Positions 25,888 to 35,248 of a stretch of DNA of 64,000 nucleotides are shown here, piece by piece. Both the position numbers and the translations under genes were made by a program. Where the stretch lies: positions 5,332,001 through 5,396,000 of the forward strand of contig NZ_CP157278.1 in assembly GCF_040026395.1 (NCBI RefSeq), given 5' to 3'. The DNA is from Pedobacter lusitanus. GTDB lineage: Bacteria; Bacteroidota; Bacteroidia; Sphingobacteriales; Sphingobacteriaceae. The notes under the pieces were generated by a model, which worked only from the letters and a program-made list of their open reading frames with translations, was not told the DNA's origin and did not search any database. How positions within the stretch are numbered: position 1 is the stretch's first letter; each line of letters begins with the position of its first letter.

Positions 25888-27693
25888 TTAAACAGATGCA
25901 GGCGGCATAGCAGGTGCACTACCATCTCTTGTCGCCCTGTAATGCGGAGACATAATTTCCACCCCCGCAGCATTAAATTCATTCTGAATATTTTCAAACA
26001 GTTTACTGTAAATAGCAGCTTGTTTATTGGCCTCCCTGGTATAAGCATTGATCTGGTAAGAGATATAAAAATCATCCAGGCTGGTTTGCAGTACAAATGG
26101 CTTTGGTTCTTCCAGTATATACACTGTATTTAAAGCCGCTCTGGTTAGCATATCATAAATATCCTGATAAGGAATATCATAGCCCAATGTTAAGGTCTGG
26201 TGTACAATCAGACCCTGATTTTCTTTTTTTGTATGACTGGAATAGTTGATCGTACTACTGGAAAGTACCATAGAATTAGGTACTGTAATATCTTCGTTTT
26301 TTATCGTTTTAATCCTGGTGACCAGCATAGTTTTTTCCAGTACATCACCCACAACATCTCCAATTTTTACTCTGTCTCCAATTCTGAAAGGTCGCATATA
26401 AGTAATAACCAGTCCTGCAACGATATTGGTGATGGCGCTTGAAGAACCCAGCGAAATCAGAATCCCAAGAAATACTGATACCCCCTGAAATGCAGGCGAA
26501 CCCGAACCTGGCAGATAAGGAAAGATAAGAATGAGCATAAAAGCATAAAGGACAAACTTTAAGATGTTGAATGTCGGAATGGCCCAGTCCGCATGAAAAC
26601 CACGAAGCTGAATTTCACCCAGTTTGATCTCGTAAAAGAAATACTTTATTCCCCGGATTGCATATTTAAAGATTAAGCAGATTACAATTACAGTAAACAG
26701 ATTAGGCAGATAATGTGCCACAGCATTTAAGGCCGCCTTCATCGGACTTAATATCCAGCCCAGCAATGTACCCGTCCATGCTTCAGTTTCCGGGAATATA
26801 CTGAACAATAAAGGCAGAGAGAGGTAAATGACCAGTATGATTACTGCTATACGCAGGATATTATTTAGCCTCAGCACTGCTTTCTCCAAATGTTCAGGCG
26901 TAAATATTTTGATGTTTTTGATCTTTAAAACTCTGAAATAGCTTTCGCGTTTAGCAGATAAAAATGATGCAGTTCGTTTAAAAAGAAAGTTAATTACCGA
27001 AATAATTAGTGTGAGCAAAACAATAATCAATACTACAAGACCAATTCTTTTGAGCCAGTTGACCAGACTATTTGCTTTTCTTTCAGCATCAATACTATGT
27101 TTGATAGTTTGCAGGTGTTCTTTGGCTAACTGTTCATTGCTTTTCGCAAACCATAAAGCGTCAAGGTTGGTTACAGACATTAATACGTCATTGTTTTTAT
27201 AGATCAGATCATAGCTATATTCATTCTGACTGACTGTAAGAGAATCTTTTCTGTAAAATGGATCATCATAAAGCTTCTCTATCTTTTTTGATATAGCGCA
27301 GGCTCTTTCTGCTGCACTAAAAGAACCCGTTCTGACATAAATATAAAATAAGGTATCTGTATTCAATACAACAGGATAACCTTTCGCATTTTTCTTTAAA
27401 GCCTGTATTTTTTCCAGCTGATGTATTTTTCTTACAGAATCGCTGATCGCAATCTGACGGAGTTTGTTTTCCAGCTCTATGGTTTTTTTACTGTTACCTG
27501 CAGCTGACTGAAGTTCATTTTTTAACTGGATTTTAACCAGAGAGTCAATCTTTTGCTGTTGCTGATCTTTGAGTAATAAAGCTTCGTTAATATTCTGCTG
27601 ATCTTTCCTGACTGTGTCCCGGGTATCCTGTGCCCGCATAGAGAAAGACAGAACTGTTAGCATTATAAAAGGAAGTAATTTTATTCTGATCAT
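25888..27693 (-). CDS. MscS-family mechanosensitive ion channel
   Basis: A 601-aa inner-membrane protein with a signal peptide (ends MRAQ, ~residue 22) and a long periplasmic helical domain (residues ~25-205). Several membrane helices follow between ~210 and 410, then the MscS core. The pore helix and beta-domain show SSSAITNIVAGLVITYMRPF, GDRVKIGDVVGDV and the NSMVLSSSTINYS motif typical of MscS. It releases solutes during hypo-osmotic shock. The large N-terminal extension is like MscK/YbdG-type family members rather than the small 286-aa E. coli MscS. It converges with the TPM gene, 27 bp between stops. Confidence 0.88.
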   Translation of the reverse strand: MIRIKLLPFIMLTVLSFSMRAQDTRDTVRKDQQNINEALLLKDQQQQKIDSLVKIQLKNELQSAAGNSKKTIELENKLRQIAISDSVRKIHQLEKIQALKKNAKGYPVVLNTDTLFYIYVRTGSFSAAERACAISKKIEKLYDDPFYRKDSLTVSQNEYSYDLIYKNNDVLMSVTNLDALWFAKSNEQLAKEHLQTIKHSIDAERKANSLVNWLKRIGLVVLIIVLLTLIISVINFLFKRTASFLSAKRESYFRVLKIKNIKIFTPEHLEKAVLRLNNILRIAVIILVIYLSLPLLFSIFPETEAWTGTLLGWILSPMKAALNAVAHYLPNLFTVIVICLIFKYAIRGIKYFFYEIKLGEIQLRGFHADWAIPTFNILKFVLYAFMLILIFPYLPGSGSPAFQGVSVFLGILISLGSSSAITNIVAGLVITYMRPFRIGDRVKIGDVVGDVLEKTMLVTRIKTIKNEDITVPNSMVLSSSTINYSSHTKKENQGLIVHQTLTLGYDIPYQDIYDMLTRAALNTVYILEEPKPFVLQTSLDDFYISYQINAYTREANKQAAIYSKLFENIQNEFNAAGVEIMSPHYRATRDGSAPAMPPASV

Positions 27694-27734
27694 AGAAATT
27701 GATTTGGAGCGTTGAATTATAGGGTTAAATATAA

Positions 27735-29018
27735 TTAAATAGTGTAAAACATGGCAATGGCAGCAGCAGCCATGGCAATAAAGGTAATCCAGACCAGAGT
27801 ACTGGAAAGAAGGCCGCTTTTATATTCACCCATTATTTCCTTGCTCATAGCAATTTTACCAATCAGAAATAATAAAGGGACAGCTGCCACGCCGTTCAGG
27901 ACAGCTGCATAAACCAATGCTTTAACGGGATCTATGCCAATGAAATTGATAGCCAGACCAATCAGCGTTGCAATAATGATGACTCCATAAAAGCCATATG
28001 CTTTTCTGAATTTAAGATTCAGACTTGCTTTCCACTGGAATGCCTCAGATACGGCATAAGCAGCTGAACCGGAAAGAACAGGTACAGCCAGTAATCCCAG
28101 ACCGATAATCCCTGTAGAAAAAATAAGTTTGGCCAGGAAACCTGAGTTTGGGAAAGAATGGACCAGAGGCTCTAATGCTCTGGCTGCATCTGCTGCGGTA
28201 TTGATGTCCTTTACGCCGCTTCCATGTAACACCGTTGCACCAACCAATAATATACACCAGGTGGTGAATTCAGAAATAATCATTCCAGCCATATTATCAA
28301 TTCGCATATTTTTGATATATCTCCAGCTGATCAGTTTACCATGATGCCTGTCTTTTTCTTCTTCCACTTCCTGAGAAGCCTGCCAGAAGAACATGTAAGG
28401 AGAAATAGTAGTTCCCAGCACGCCGGTGATGATAAATACAAAAGCAAAGCTCAGCTCAAAATGAGGAACAATCGTAGCTCTCAGGACTGTTGGCCAGGGC
28501 TGATCGACAATAAATGCCGTGATCGGATAGGCGAGTAAAGAAATTGCAAGCCACTTAAGAATTTTAGAATAAACCTTATAACTCGTAAATATCTCCAGAA
28601 CCAAAATAATACCTGTGAAAAGGAGAGTCAGAATGACAAAATGAACCGGGATTAATAGCTGTGCGGCAGACGCCATTGCCCCTATATCTGCGCCTATATT
28701 TATCGTATTGGCCACTACAACCAGACCTACCACGGCATAAAGTACAGGACGGCTGTAATGTTCTTTAACAACTGCAGCAATGCCCTTTCCTTTGACCATT
28801 CCGATTCTGGCACAGGCTTCTTGTACAGCAATCATAAAAGGGAGCATGTAAAGAGCTGTCCATAACTGTCCATAACCAAATTGGGCACCTGTCTGAGAAT
28901 AGGTGGCAATACCTGATGGATCGTCATCAGCAGCACCAGTAGTCAGGCCCGGGCCTAACACCGTTAAAAACTTCCAGAATTTCTTTCTACGGGGTTTGGG
29001 CTTTTCAGGAACCTGCAT
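27735..29018 (-). CDS. Atypical NRAMP-family divalent metal transporter
   Basis: A 427-aa polytopic protein (about 11 membrane helices). TM1 has DDDPSGIATYSQ in place of the canonical DPGN, so the Asp-Pro is kept but Gly-Asn is Ser-Gly. In TM6 the segment TTISPYMFFW (203-212) aligns with the ATVMPHNLYL of Mn/Fe transporters, so the metal-coordinating Met is replaced by Ser206 and the following His by Tyr. In canonical NRAMPs this Met favours transition metals over Mg and Ca; its loss is seen in NRAMP-related Mg transporters. The substrate is therefore uncertain: Mg, or another ion. It is divergent from the metal-efflux operon. Confidence 0.8.
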   Translation of the reverse strand: MQVPEKPKPRRKKFWKFLTVLGPGLTTGAADDDPSGIATYSQTGAQFGYGQLWTALYMLPFMIAVQEACARIGMVKGKGIAAVVKEHYSRPVLYAVVGLVVVANTINIGADIGAMASAAQLLIPVHFVILTLLFTGIILVLEIFTSYKVYSKILKWLAISLLAYPITAFIVDQPWPTVLRATIVPHFELSFAFVFIITGVLGTTISPYMFFWQASQEVEEEKDRHHGKLISWRYIKNMRIDNMAGMIISEFTTWCILLVGATVLHGSGVKDINTAADAARALEPLVHSFPNSGFLAKLIFSTGIIGLGLLAVPVLSGSAAYAVSEAFQWKASLNLKFRKAYGFYGVIIIATLIGLAINFIGIDPVKALVYAAVLNGVAAVPLLFLIGKIAMSKEIMGEYKSGLLSSTLVWITFIAMAAAAIAMFYTI

Positions 29019-29052
29019 ATGTTTATGTATCTGATAAATATAGCTATTTATC

Positions 29053-29172
29053 AGTGATTTAATGGAATCAGAAATGCTGTTTTAGCCGCATTTTCTGACT
29101 GCAATATGATTGCATAGTTTTATTAAATTATGCAACTAGGCGATTTCTTTATTACCTTCGTTGCACAATTAT
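29053..29172 (+). promoter_or_regulatory. Divergent control region upstream of the metal-efflux operon
   Basis: The interval holds an inverted repeat, ttgcata (29110-29116) and tatgcaa (29129-29135), with a further tgcaa-type half-site gttgca at 29160. A -7-like TAccTTcG (29153-29160), close to the Bacteroidota TAnnTTTG consensus, would give a very short leader before the ATG at 29173. This could be the operator/promoter for metal-responsive control. It is a pattern reading, not a proven site. Confidence 0.35.
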
Positions 29173-29478
29173 ATGAGATTATTATCATTCATAGGGATCG
29201 TATTAGTGCTGGCGCTTAATTTAGTGCCTTGTGGTGATGCTGTAGCCGCTTTGAATGGAAATACCAAAATTGAAAAGGCTCATCACACTGAAAGGAACAA
29301 TGATAATTGCAGTCCTTTCTGTAATTGTGCCTGTTGTTCCACTGCTTCAGTGATCAAAGATACACTGATCATTGTCAGTCCTGTTGAGGATCATATTCCT
29401 GCACTTCCGGCACACCAAGCCGGAAAATTTATCACTGTTGATCTTCCGATCTGGCAGCCTCCGCAATTACTAGCTTAA
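29173..29478 (+). CDS. Small Cys-rich exported protein of metal-efflux operons (DUF6660-like)
   Basis: The start is set at ATG 29173 (101 aa); a TTG at 29161 is in frame but adds only four residues. The protein has an N-terminal hydrophobic export segment (LLSFIGIVLVLALNLVPC), then a His/Asn-rich stretch and the cysteine cluster CSPFCNCACC (residues ~48-57), suited to bind a soft or divalent metal. Small proteins of this build often precede czcA/cusA genes in Bacteroidota; I recall the name DUF6660 but cannot verify it. It probably acts as a periplasmic metal binder or sensor for the exporter that follows. The 138 bp to czcA contain no gene that I see. Confidence 0.6.
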   Translation: MRLLSFIGIVLVLALNLVPCGDAVAALNGNTKIEKAHHTERNNDNCSPFCNCACCSTASVIKDTLIIVSPVEDHIPALPAHQAGKFITVDLPIWQPPQLLA

Positions 29479-29616
29479 TCATCTTTATTTTGTTATACGT
29501 GCATCGCGCATGATATAGCTCTTTATTATTATTTAATAATTCCATCAATGCTTTTATCAAAGGATTAGGTTTTTCCGTTTGGGAATTATTCTTTGATATC
29601 TCATTATAAATAAGAT

Positions 29617-32600
29617 ATGCTAAGTAAGATCATAAAATTTTCTATTCACAATAAATTGGTGATTGGTCTGTTTACCCTGGCGCTGATAGCGTGGGGGATA
29701 TATTCACTCAAACAATTACCCATTGACGCTGTACCCGATATTACAAATAACCAGGTGCAGGTTATCACTTTAAGCCCTTCACTTGCTTCAGAAGAAGTGG
29801 AGCGCTTAATCACCTTTCCCGTTGAACAAACCATGTCTACCATTCCGGAAATTGAGCAGGTACGTTCTATTTCGCGTTTTGGTTTGTCTGTAGTTACTAT
29901 TGTTTTTCATGATGATGTGAATATATACTGGGCAAGGCAACAGGTTAACGAAAAACTGTCCGAAGCTAAAAACAGTATTCCGCAGGGAATCGGGAATCCG
30001 GAAATTTCACCTATTTCCACTGGATTAGGGGAGATATATCAATATGTAGTTCATGCAAAACCAGGTTTTGAAAAGACTTTTGATGCAAGAGAATTACGTA
30101 GTATTCAGGACTGGATTGTCCGCCGTCAGCTTTTAGGAACACCAGGGATAGCCGAAGTGAATAGTTTTGGCGGATTGCTGAAGCAATATGAGATTGCGAT
30201 GGACCCTAATAAACTGAACAGTTATAATTTAAGTATCAGTGATGTATTTAAGGCACTGGAACGAAATAATCAGAATACAGGGGGAGCATATATAGATAAA
30301 AAACCCAATGCCTATTTTATTCGCAGTGAAGGATTAGTAGGGAGTATAGAAGACATTAATAAAATTGTAGTCAGAAATACAAGTTCAGGCATCCCTGTTT
30401 TAATTCGTGATATTGCTAACGTCCGTATTGGTAATGCCATACGTTATGGTGCATTGACCCGGGCAACAGCAAAAAGTCAGGGCGAGGCAGTAGGTGGTAT
30501 TGTCATGATGCTGAAAGGCTCCAATGCGAACAATGTTGTTAAACAAGTTAAAGAGAAAATTGCGCGTATCAACAAGACCCTTCCAAATGGAATTGTTATT
30601 GAACCATTCCTGGACAGAAGTGCTCTGGTAGACCGTGCCATTGGTACCGTAGCTAAAAACCTGATCGAGGGAGCTTTAATTGTCATCTTTGTACTGGTCT
30701 TATTCCTGGGTAATTTCAGGGCGGGTATTGTAGTCGCCTCGGTAATTCCACTGGCTATGCTGTTTGCTATTTCGCTGATGAATGTATTTGGCGTTTCAGG
30801 TAACCTGATGAGTCTGGGGGCTATAGACTTTGGTTTGATTGTAGATGGTGCAGTAATTATTGTTGAAGCGACTATGCACCTCCTTGGTGCCAATAAGCTC
30901 AACAGACTGATGACGCAGGATGAAATGGATCAGCAGGTAGAGCAATCTGCTACCCGTATGATGAGTGCAGCAGCTTTCGGACAGATTATCATTCTGATTG
31001 TATATCTCCCTATCCTGGCTTTGGTTGGTATAGAAGGTAAAATGTTTGGTCCAATGGCTCAGACGGTTTCCTTTGCTATTTTAGGTGCATTCCTGTTGTC
31101 ACTGACTTATGTGCCAATGATGTCATCACTGTTGCTTAGTAAAAAGACATCTGCCAAAAAGAATTTCTCAGACAGGATGATGGATTTCTTTCAGAAATAC
31201 TATACCCCTTTGATTAACGGAGCTTTACGCAAACGTATTACCGTCGTTATTTTATCAGCAGTTTTACTGGTCATCAGTATAGTCATATTTACCAGGATGG
31301 GCGGAGAGTTTATCCCTACACTAGAAGAAGGTGATTTTGCTGTAGAAACCCGTTTACTAACCGGAAGTTCATTGAGTCAGACTATTGATAAAGTTAATCA
31401 GGCATCAAAAATCTTGTTAAAGGAATTTCCTGAAGTGGTAGAAGTAGTAGGTAAAGTCGGTTCTGCCGAAATTCCAACAGATCCTATGCCAATGGAGGCT
31501 ACCGATTTAACAATTATTCTGAAGGATAAAAAGGATTGGGTAACCACAAAATCCAGAGAGGAGCTGGCCGATAAAATGGCTGCCGCACTGGATAAAGTGA
31601 CTGGTGTTACCTTTGGGTTCTCACAACCCATACAACTGAGGTCCAACGAGCTGATTTCAGGAGTGAGACAGGATATCGGTATTAAAATATTTGGTGATGA
31701 CCTGGAAAAACTCACAGATATTTCTCAGCAGATAGGGAAAATAGTTTCGACAGTTAATGGTGCCAAAGATTTATATCTGGAACAAGCTACCGGGTTGCCA
31801 CAGATTGTAGTAAAAATTAACCGTGATCAGCTGGCCCGTTATGGAATAGATATAGAAACAGTTAATCAGGCAATTAATTCGGCATTTGCCGGACAATCTG
31901 CAGGATTGGTATACGAAGGAGAAAGAAGATACGACATGGTAGTCCGCTTATCCGAGCAGAACAGACAGGGCATAGACGATGTGAAAAATATCTATATCTC
32001 TGCGCCTAACGGCATTAAAGTTCCATTGATTCAGCTGGCTGCTGTAGAGTTCAAAATCGGGCCGAATCAGATCCAAAGAGAGGATACCAAACGCAGAATC
32101 ATTGTCGGATTGAATGTACGTGGTCAGGATATTGCCACAGTTGTAGGGGAGATCGAACAAAAAGTCAATGAGAAGATCAAATTGCCTCCAGGATATTATA
32201 TCACCTATGGCGGACAGTTTGAAAACCTTAAAGCAGCAAAACAACGTTTGTCTATCGCTGTTCCGGTTGCTCTGTCGCTTATTTTGTTATTGCTGTATTT
32301 CTCTTTCGGATCAGTCAAACAATCAGTGCTTATTTTTTCTGCTATTCCCATGGCCGCAATTGGCGGAGTATTCGCCCTGCTGCTCAGAGGGATGCCATTC
32401 AGTATTTCTGCAGGCGTAGGTTTTATTGCCTTGTTTGGTGTAGCTGTATTAAACGGAATAGTTTTGATCACTGAATTTAACAGACTTAAAGCAAGTGGGA
32501 TTACAGATCTCAAAGAAATTGTCCTGAAAGGTACAGCGCTGAGATTAAGACCTGTTTTAATGACAGCTACCGTAGCTTCCCTGGGCTTTCTGCCAATGGC

Positions 32601-33996
32601 GATTTCTACCGCTGCGGGGGCCGAAGTACAGAAACCACTGGCCACAGTCGTGATTGGGGGGCTGTTAACTTCTACTATTTTAACCTTACTCGTTTTACCC
32701 GTGTTATATACCTATTTCGAAAACTTTAAAAAAGGCAAAAAGGAAATTGCAACTGCAACCCTTGTTTTGCTGATGGGGCTATCATGTATACCCTCAAAAA
32801 CGATGGCACAGTTTCCTGTGAACGGCCGTCCGGTAACGGTGCAGCAGGCCGTAGAAATTGCGCTGAGTAATAATCAGACAATTAAATCGTCGCAACTGCA
32901 GATCAGTAAACAGCAGGCGATAAAAAGTACTGCATTTGATTTGGGAAAAACGAACCTGAATTTGCAGTACGGACAATTTAACAGTATCAAAAGAGATAAT
33001 AATATATCAATCCAGCAGAATATTCCATTTCCAGGGTTGATTAAAAATCAGCGTAATTTATATGACGCACAGGTTCGCAGCAGCGAATTAAATCTTTCGG
33101 TTACGCAAAATGAGCTGATTCGCCAGGTTAAAAGTACCTATGCGCAGCTCAGTTATTTTAAGGCACTTCAAAAATTGTACAAGAGTCAGGATTCTATCTT
33201 CAGTAACTTTTTAAAGGCATCATCTCTGCGTTATCAGACCGGAGAAACCAACCTGCTGGAACGTACCACTGCAGAAACGCAATTGAATGAAGTGCGCAAT
33301 CAGTCAGAAAAAAATCAGTCTGATATTTCAATTTACAGTGCAGAATTACAAAGACTGCTGAATACTAAAGAGCCCATCGATGTCAGTGATACCCGTTTAC
33401 AGAAAGAAAACTGGAATCAGGCAGTTCCCGATAGCCTGGTGAATACTTCATTACTGGCTTTACAGCAGCAGCAGGTCGAAATAGCTGATAAATCCTTAAA
33501 AGTAGAACGTGCTAAAGCAGGTCCTGATTTTACAGTGGGCTATGTCAATCAATCCATTATCGGCAATCAGACTGTTAATGGACAAGAGCAGTATTTTAGT
33601 TCCGGTAAACGTTTTCAGGGGATACAGGCTGGTATATCTATTCCGCTGTTTTATAAACCATTTGCAGGCCGGATTAAAGCGGCTAAAATAGAAAAGCAAA
33701 TTGCGCAGACTGAGTATAATCTGTTTCAGAATAACCTGCAGACCCAGTATAAACAGGCAGAGCAGGATTTACTGAAGAATTCACGCAGTATTGACTATTA
33801 TGAGAAAAATGCTTTGCCAAATGTCAATCTGATCCTTAAGCAGTCACAAATTGCTTTTCAAAGCGGTGATATAGGCTATCTGGAATTTTCGCAGGCTTTA
33901 CGGACTTATTCAGACATCCGTTTCAGCTACTTACAGGCAATTAATCAATATAATCAATCCGTATACACACTTCAATATCTGATTGACTTAAAATAA
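29617..33996 (+). CDS. czcA: CzcA-type heavy-metal RND pump fused to a TolC-like outer membrane factor
   Basis: One continuous 1459-aa frame. Residues ~1-1040 are a complete HME-RND pump (CzcA/CusA) with 12 membrane helices. The TM4 proton-relay motif DFGLIVDGAVIIVE (Asp404, Asp410, Glu417) follows the Zn/Co/Cd (CzcA) type rather than the Cu/Ag (CusA) type. Residues ~1043-1066 form an internal hydrophobic, signal-like segment (ATLVLLMGLSCIP...KTMAQ). Residues ~1075-1459 are an outer-membrane efflux protein with the two TolC repeats. The usual pump is ~1040 aa, so the extra ~420 aa is a second protein. The fusion needs processing at the internal signal sequence for the TolC part to reach the outer membrane (inference). 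Operon partners are the adaptor at 34029 and the CDF at 35249. Confidence 0.9.
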   Translation: MLSKIIKFSIHNKLVIGLFTLALIAWGIYSLKQLPIDAVPDITNNQVQVITLSPSLASEEVERLITFPVEQTMSTIPEIEQVRSISRFGLSVVTIVFHDDVNIYWARQQVNEKLSEAKNSIPQGIGNPEISPISTGLGEIYQYVVHAKPGFEKTFDARELRSIQDWIVRRQLLGTPGIAEVNSFGGLLKQYEIAMDPNKLNSYNLSISDVFKALERNNQNTGGAYIDKKPNAYFIRSEGLVGSIEDINKIVVRNTSSGIPVLIRDIANVRIGNAIRYGALTRATAKSQGEAVGGIVMMLKGSNANNVVKQVKEKIARINKTLPNGIVIEPFLDRSALVDRAIGTVAKNLIEGALIVIFVLVLFLGNFRAGIVVASVIPLAMLFAISLMNVFGVSGNLMSLGAIDFGLIVDGAVIIVEATMHLLGANKLNRLMTQDEMDQQVEQSATRMMSAAAFGQIIILIVYLPILALVGIEGKMFGPMAQTVSFAILGAFLLSLTYVPMMSSLLLSKKTSAKKNFSDRMMDFFQKYYTPLINGALRKRITVVILSAVLLVISIVIFTRMGGEFIPTLEEGDFAVETRLLTGSSLSQTIDKVNQASKILLKEFPEVVEVVGKVGSAEIPTDPMPMEATDLTIILKDKKDWVTTKSREELADKMAAALDKVTGVTFGFSQPIQLRSNELISGVRQDIGIKIFGDDLEKLTDISQQIGKIVSTVNGAKDLYLEQATGLPQIVVKINRDQLARYGIDIETVNQAINSAFAGQSAGLVYEGERRYDMVVRLSEQNRQGIDDVKNIYISAPNGIKVPLIQLAAVEFKIGPNQIQREDTKRRIIVGLNVRGQDIATVVGEIEQKVNEKIKLPPGYYITYGGQFENLKAAKQRLSIAVPVALSLILLLLYFSFGSVKQSVLIFSAIPMAAIGGVFALLLRGMPFSISAGVGFIALFGVAVLNGIVLITEFNRLKASGITDLKEIVLKGTALRLRPVLMTATVASLGFLPMAISTAAGAEVQKPLATVVIGGLLTSTILTLLVLPVLYTYFENFKKGKKEIATATLVLLMGLSCIPSKTMAQFPVNGRPVTVQQAVEIALSNNQTIKSSQLQISKQQAIKSTAFDLGKTNLNLQYGQFNSIKRDNNISIQQNIPFPGLIKNQRNLYDAQVRSSELNLSVTQNELIRQVKSTYAQLSYFKALQKLYKSQDSIFSNFLKASSLRYQTGETNLLERTTAETQLNEVRNQSEKNQSDISIYSAELQRLLNTKEPIDVSDTRLQKENWNQAVPDSLVNTSLLALQQQQVEIADKSLKVERAKAGPDFTVGYVNQSIIGNQTVNGQEQYFSSGKRFQGIQAGISIPLFYKPFAGRIKAAKIEKQIAQTEYNLFQNNLQTQYKQAEQDLLKNSRSIDYYEKNALPNVNLILKQSQIAFQSGDIGYLEFSQALRTYSDIRFSYLQAINQYNQSVYTLQYLIDLK

Positions 33997-34028
33997 ATAA
34001 AACAGCGTCATAAAAACAATATAAAACG

Positions 34029-35237
34029 ATGAAAACAGTAATTGAATTCAAACAGGCCATTTATATATTTTCTATTGCCACGTTATTTCTGGCTTCATGC
34101 GGAAATAAGAAAGCAGCAGAAACTACGGCTGCAAATACCGAAGCTGCGGCCAAGGAGGAGCCTAATACCGTAGAATTAAATGAGGCACAATATAAAACCA
34201 GTGGAATTACGCTGGGTTTGGTGGAAAAAAAAGCTATCAGTGGCGTTCTTAAAGTCAATGGTACTATTGACGTACCACCAGAAAACCTGATCAGTATTAC
34301 TACCCAAATGGGCGGGATCGTGAAATCAACCCCGCTGTTACAGGGGTCAACGGTGAGCAAAGGACAGGTGATTGCCGTGCTTCAGAATCAGGAATATGTT
34401 CAGCTGCAGCAGGATTACCTGGAAAATAAGAGTCAGATGGAACTGGCAGACGCGGAATATAAAAGACAGCAGGAGCTGGCCAGACAAAATGTGAATGCGC
34501 AAAAGGTATTACAACAGGCTAAATCACAGTATCAGACTATGTTATCCAGAGAAAGTGCTTTGAGACAACGTTTAATGCTGATCAATATCAATTCAGCTTC
34601 TTTAACACCAGGTAATATCCGCAGTACCATTAATATCTATGCACCAATCAATGGTTATGTGACCAAGGTAAATGTTAACTCAGGCAAATTTGTAAGCCCG
34701 AATGATGTGATGTTTGAAATTGTAAACAGTGCTAATTTACATGTGGAGTTAAAGGTATTCCAAAAAGACGTAGATTTAATAAAGAAAGGGCAGAAGGTTC
34801 GTTTTTCATTACAGAATGAAGCCGAAGAACGTGTCGCAACCGTTACCCTGGTAGGTAGAGAAATCAATGAAGATAAGACAGTTACAGTTCACTGTACCGC
34901 AAATACGCAAAGCAGAAATCTGATACCCGGTGCTTATCTGAATGCATTGATTGAGACCGGAACAGCAAAAGTTGATGCTTTACCTGAGTCTGCAATAGCT
35001 GATTTTGCAGGTAAGAAATACATCTTCATTCAAACCGGTCAGAGCGGAGCAGAGAAAAAAGGTGAAAAGCAGGAAGTTAATTATCATTTCCAGCTTTTAG
35101 AAGTTACAATAGGACCTGCGGATGCCGGGTATGTAGAGGTTAAGCTTCCTGCAAGTTTGAATCTTGCTACTGCTAAAGTGGTTACCAGGGGAGCTTATGA
35201 TCTGATTTCGAAGATGAAAAATAGCGAAGAAGAGTAA
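34029..35237 (+). CDS. czcB: RND efflux periplasmic adaptor (CzcB/CusB family)
   Basis: A 402-aa lipoprotein with a lipobox (FLASCGN, Cys ~24) and an Ala-rich linker. It has a membrane-fusion-protein body: a split biotinyl-lipoyl-like domain (GGIVKSTPLLQGSTVSKGQV ... IYAPINGYVTKVNVNSGKFV shortened), an alpha-hairpin (~115-175) and a beta-barrel domain (VELKVFQKDVDLIKKGQKV). The adaptor bridges the pump and the TolC-like channel. It begins 32 bp after the fused pump gene and precedes the CDF gene by 11 bp. The 402-aa length is typical. No long Met-rich or His-rich N-terminal metal-binding segment is present, unlike the extended E. coli CusB N-terminus. Confidence 0.87.
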   Translation: MKTVIEFKQAIYIFSIATLFLASCGNKKAAETTAANTEAAAKEEPNTVELNEAQYKTSGITLGLVEKKAISGVLKVNGTIDVPPENLISITTQMGGIVKSTPLLQGSTVSKGQVIAVLQNQEYVQLQQDYLENKSQMELADAEYKRQQELARQNVNAQKVLQQAKSQYQTMLSRESALRQRLMLININSASLTPGNIRSTINIYAPINGYVTKVNVNSGKFVSPNDVMFEIVNSANLHVELKVFQKDVDLIKKGQKVRFSLQNEAEERVATVTLVGREINEDKTVTVHCTANTQSRNLIPGAYLNALIETGTAKVDALPESAIADFAGKKYIFIQTGQSGAEKKGEKQEVNYHFQLLEVTIGPADAGYVEVKLPASLNLATAKVVTRGAYDLISKMKNSEEE

Positions 35238-35248
35238 AAAAACATATT

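Noticed and set aside
30477..30902. 141-aa minus-strand ORF inside czcA
   Set aside because: Ser/Pro/Ile-rich composition typical of an antisense reading of membrane-protein codons; no start or RBS support.
32205..32645. 146-aa minus-strand ORF inside czcA
   Set aside because: Same reason: antisense shadow within a strongly supported gene.
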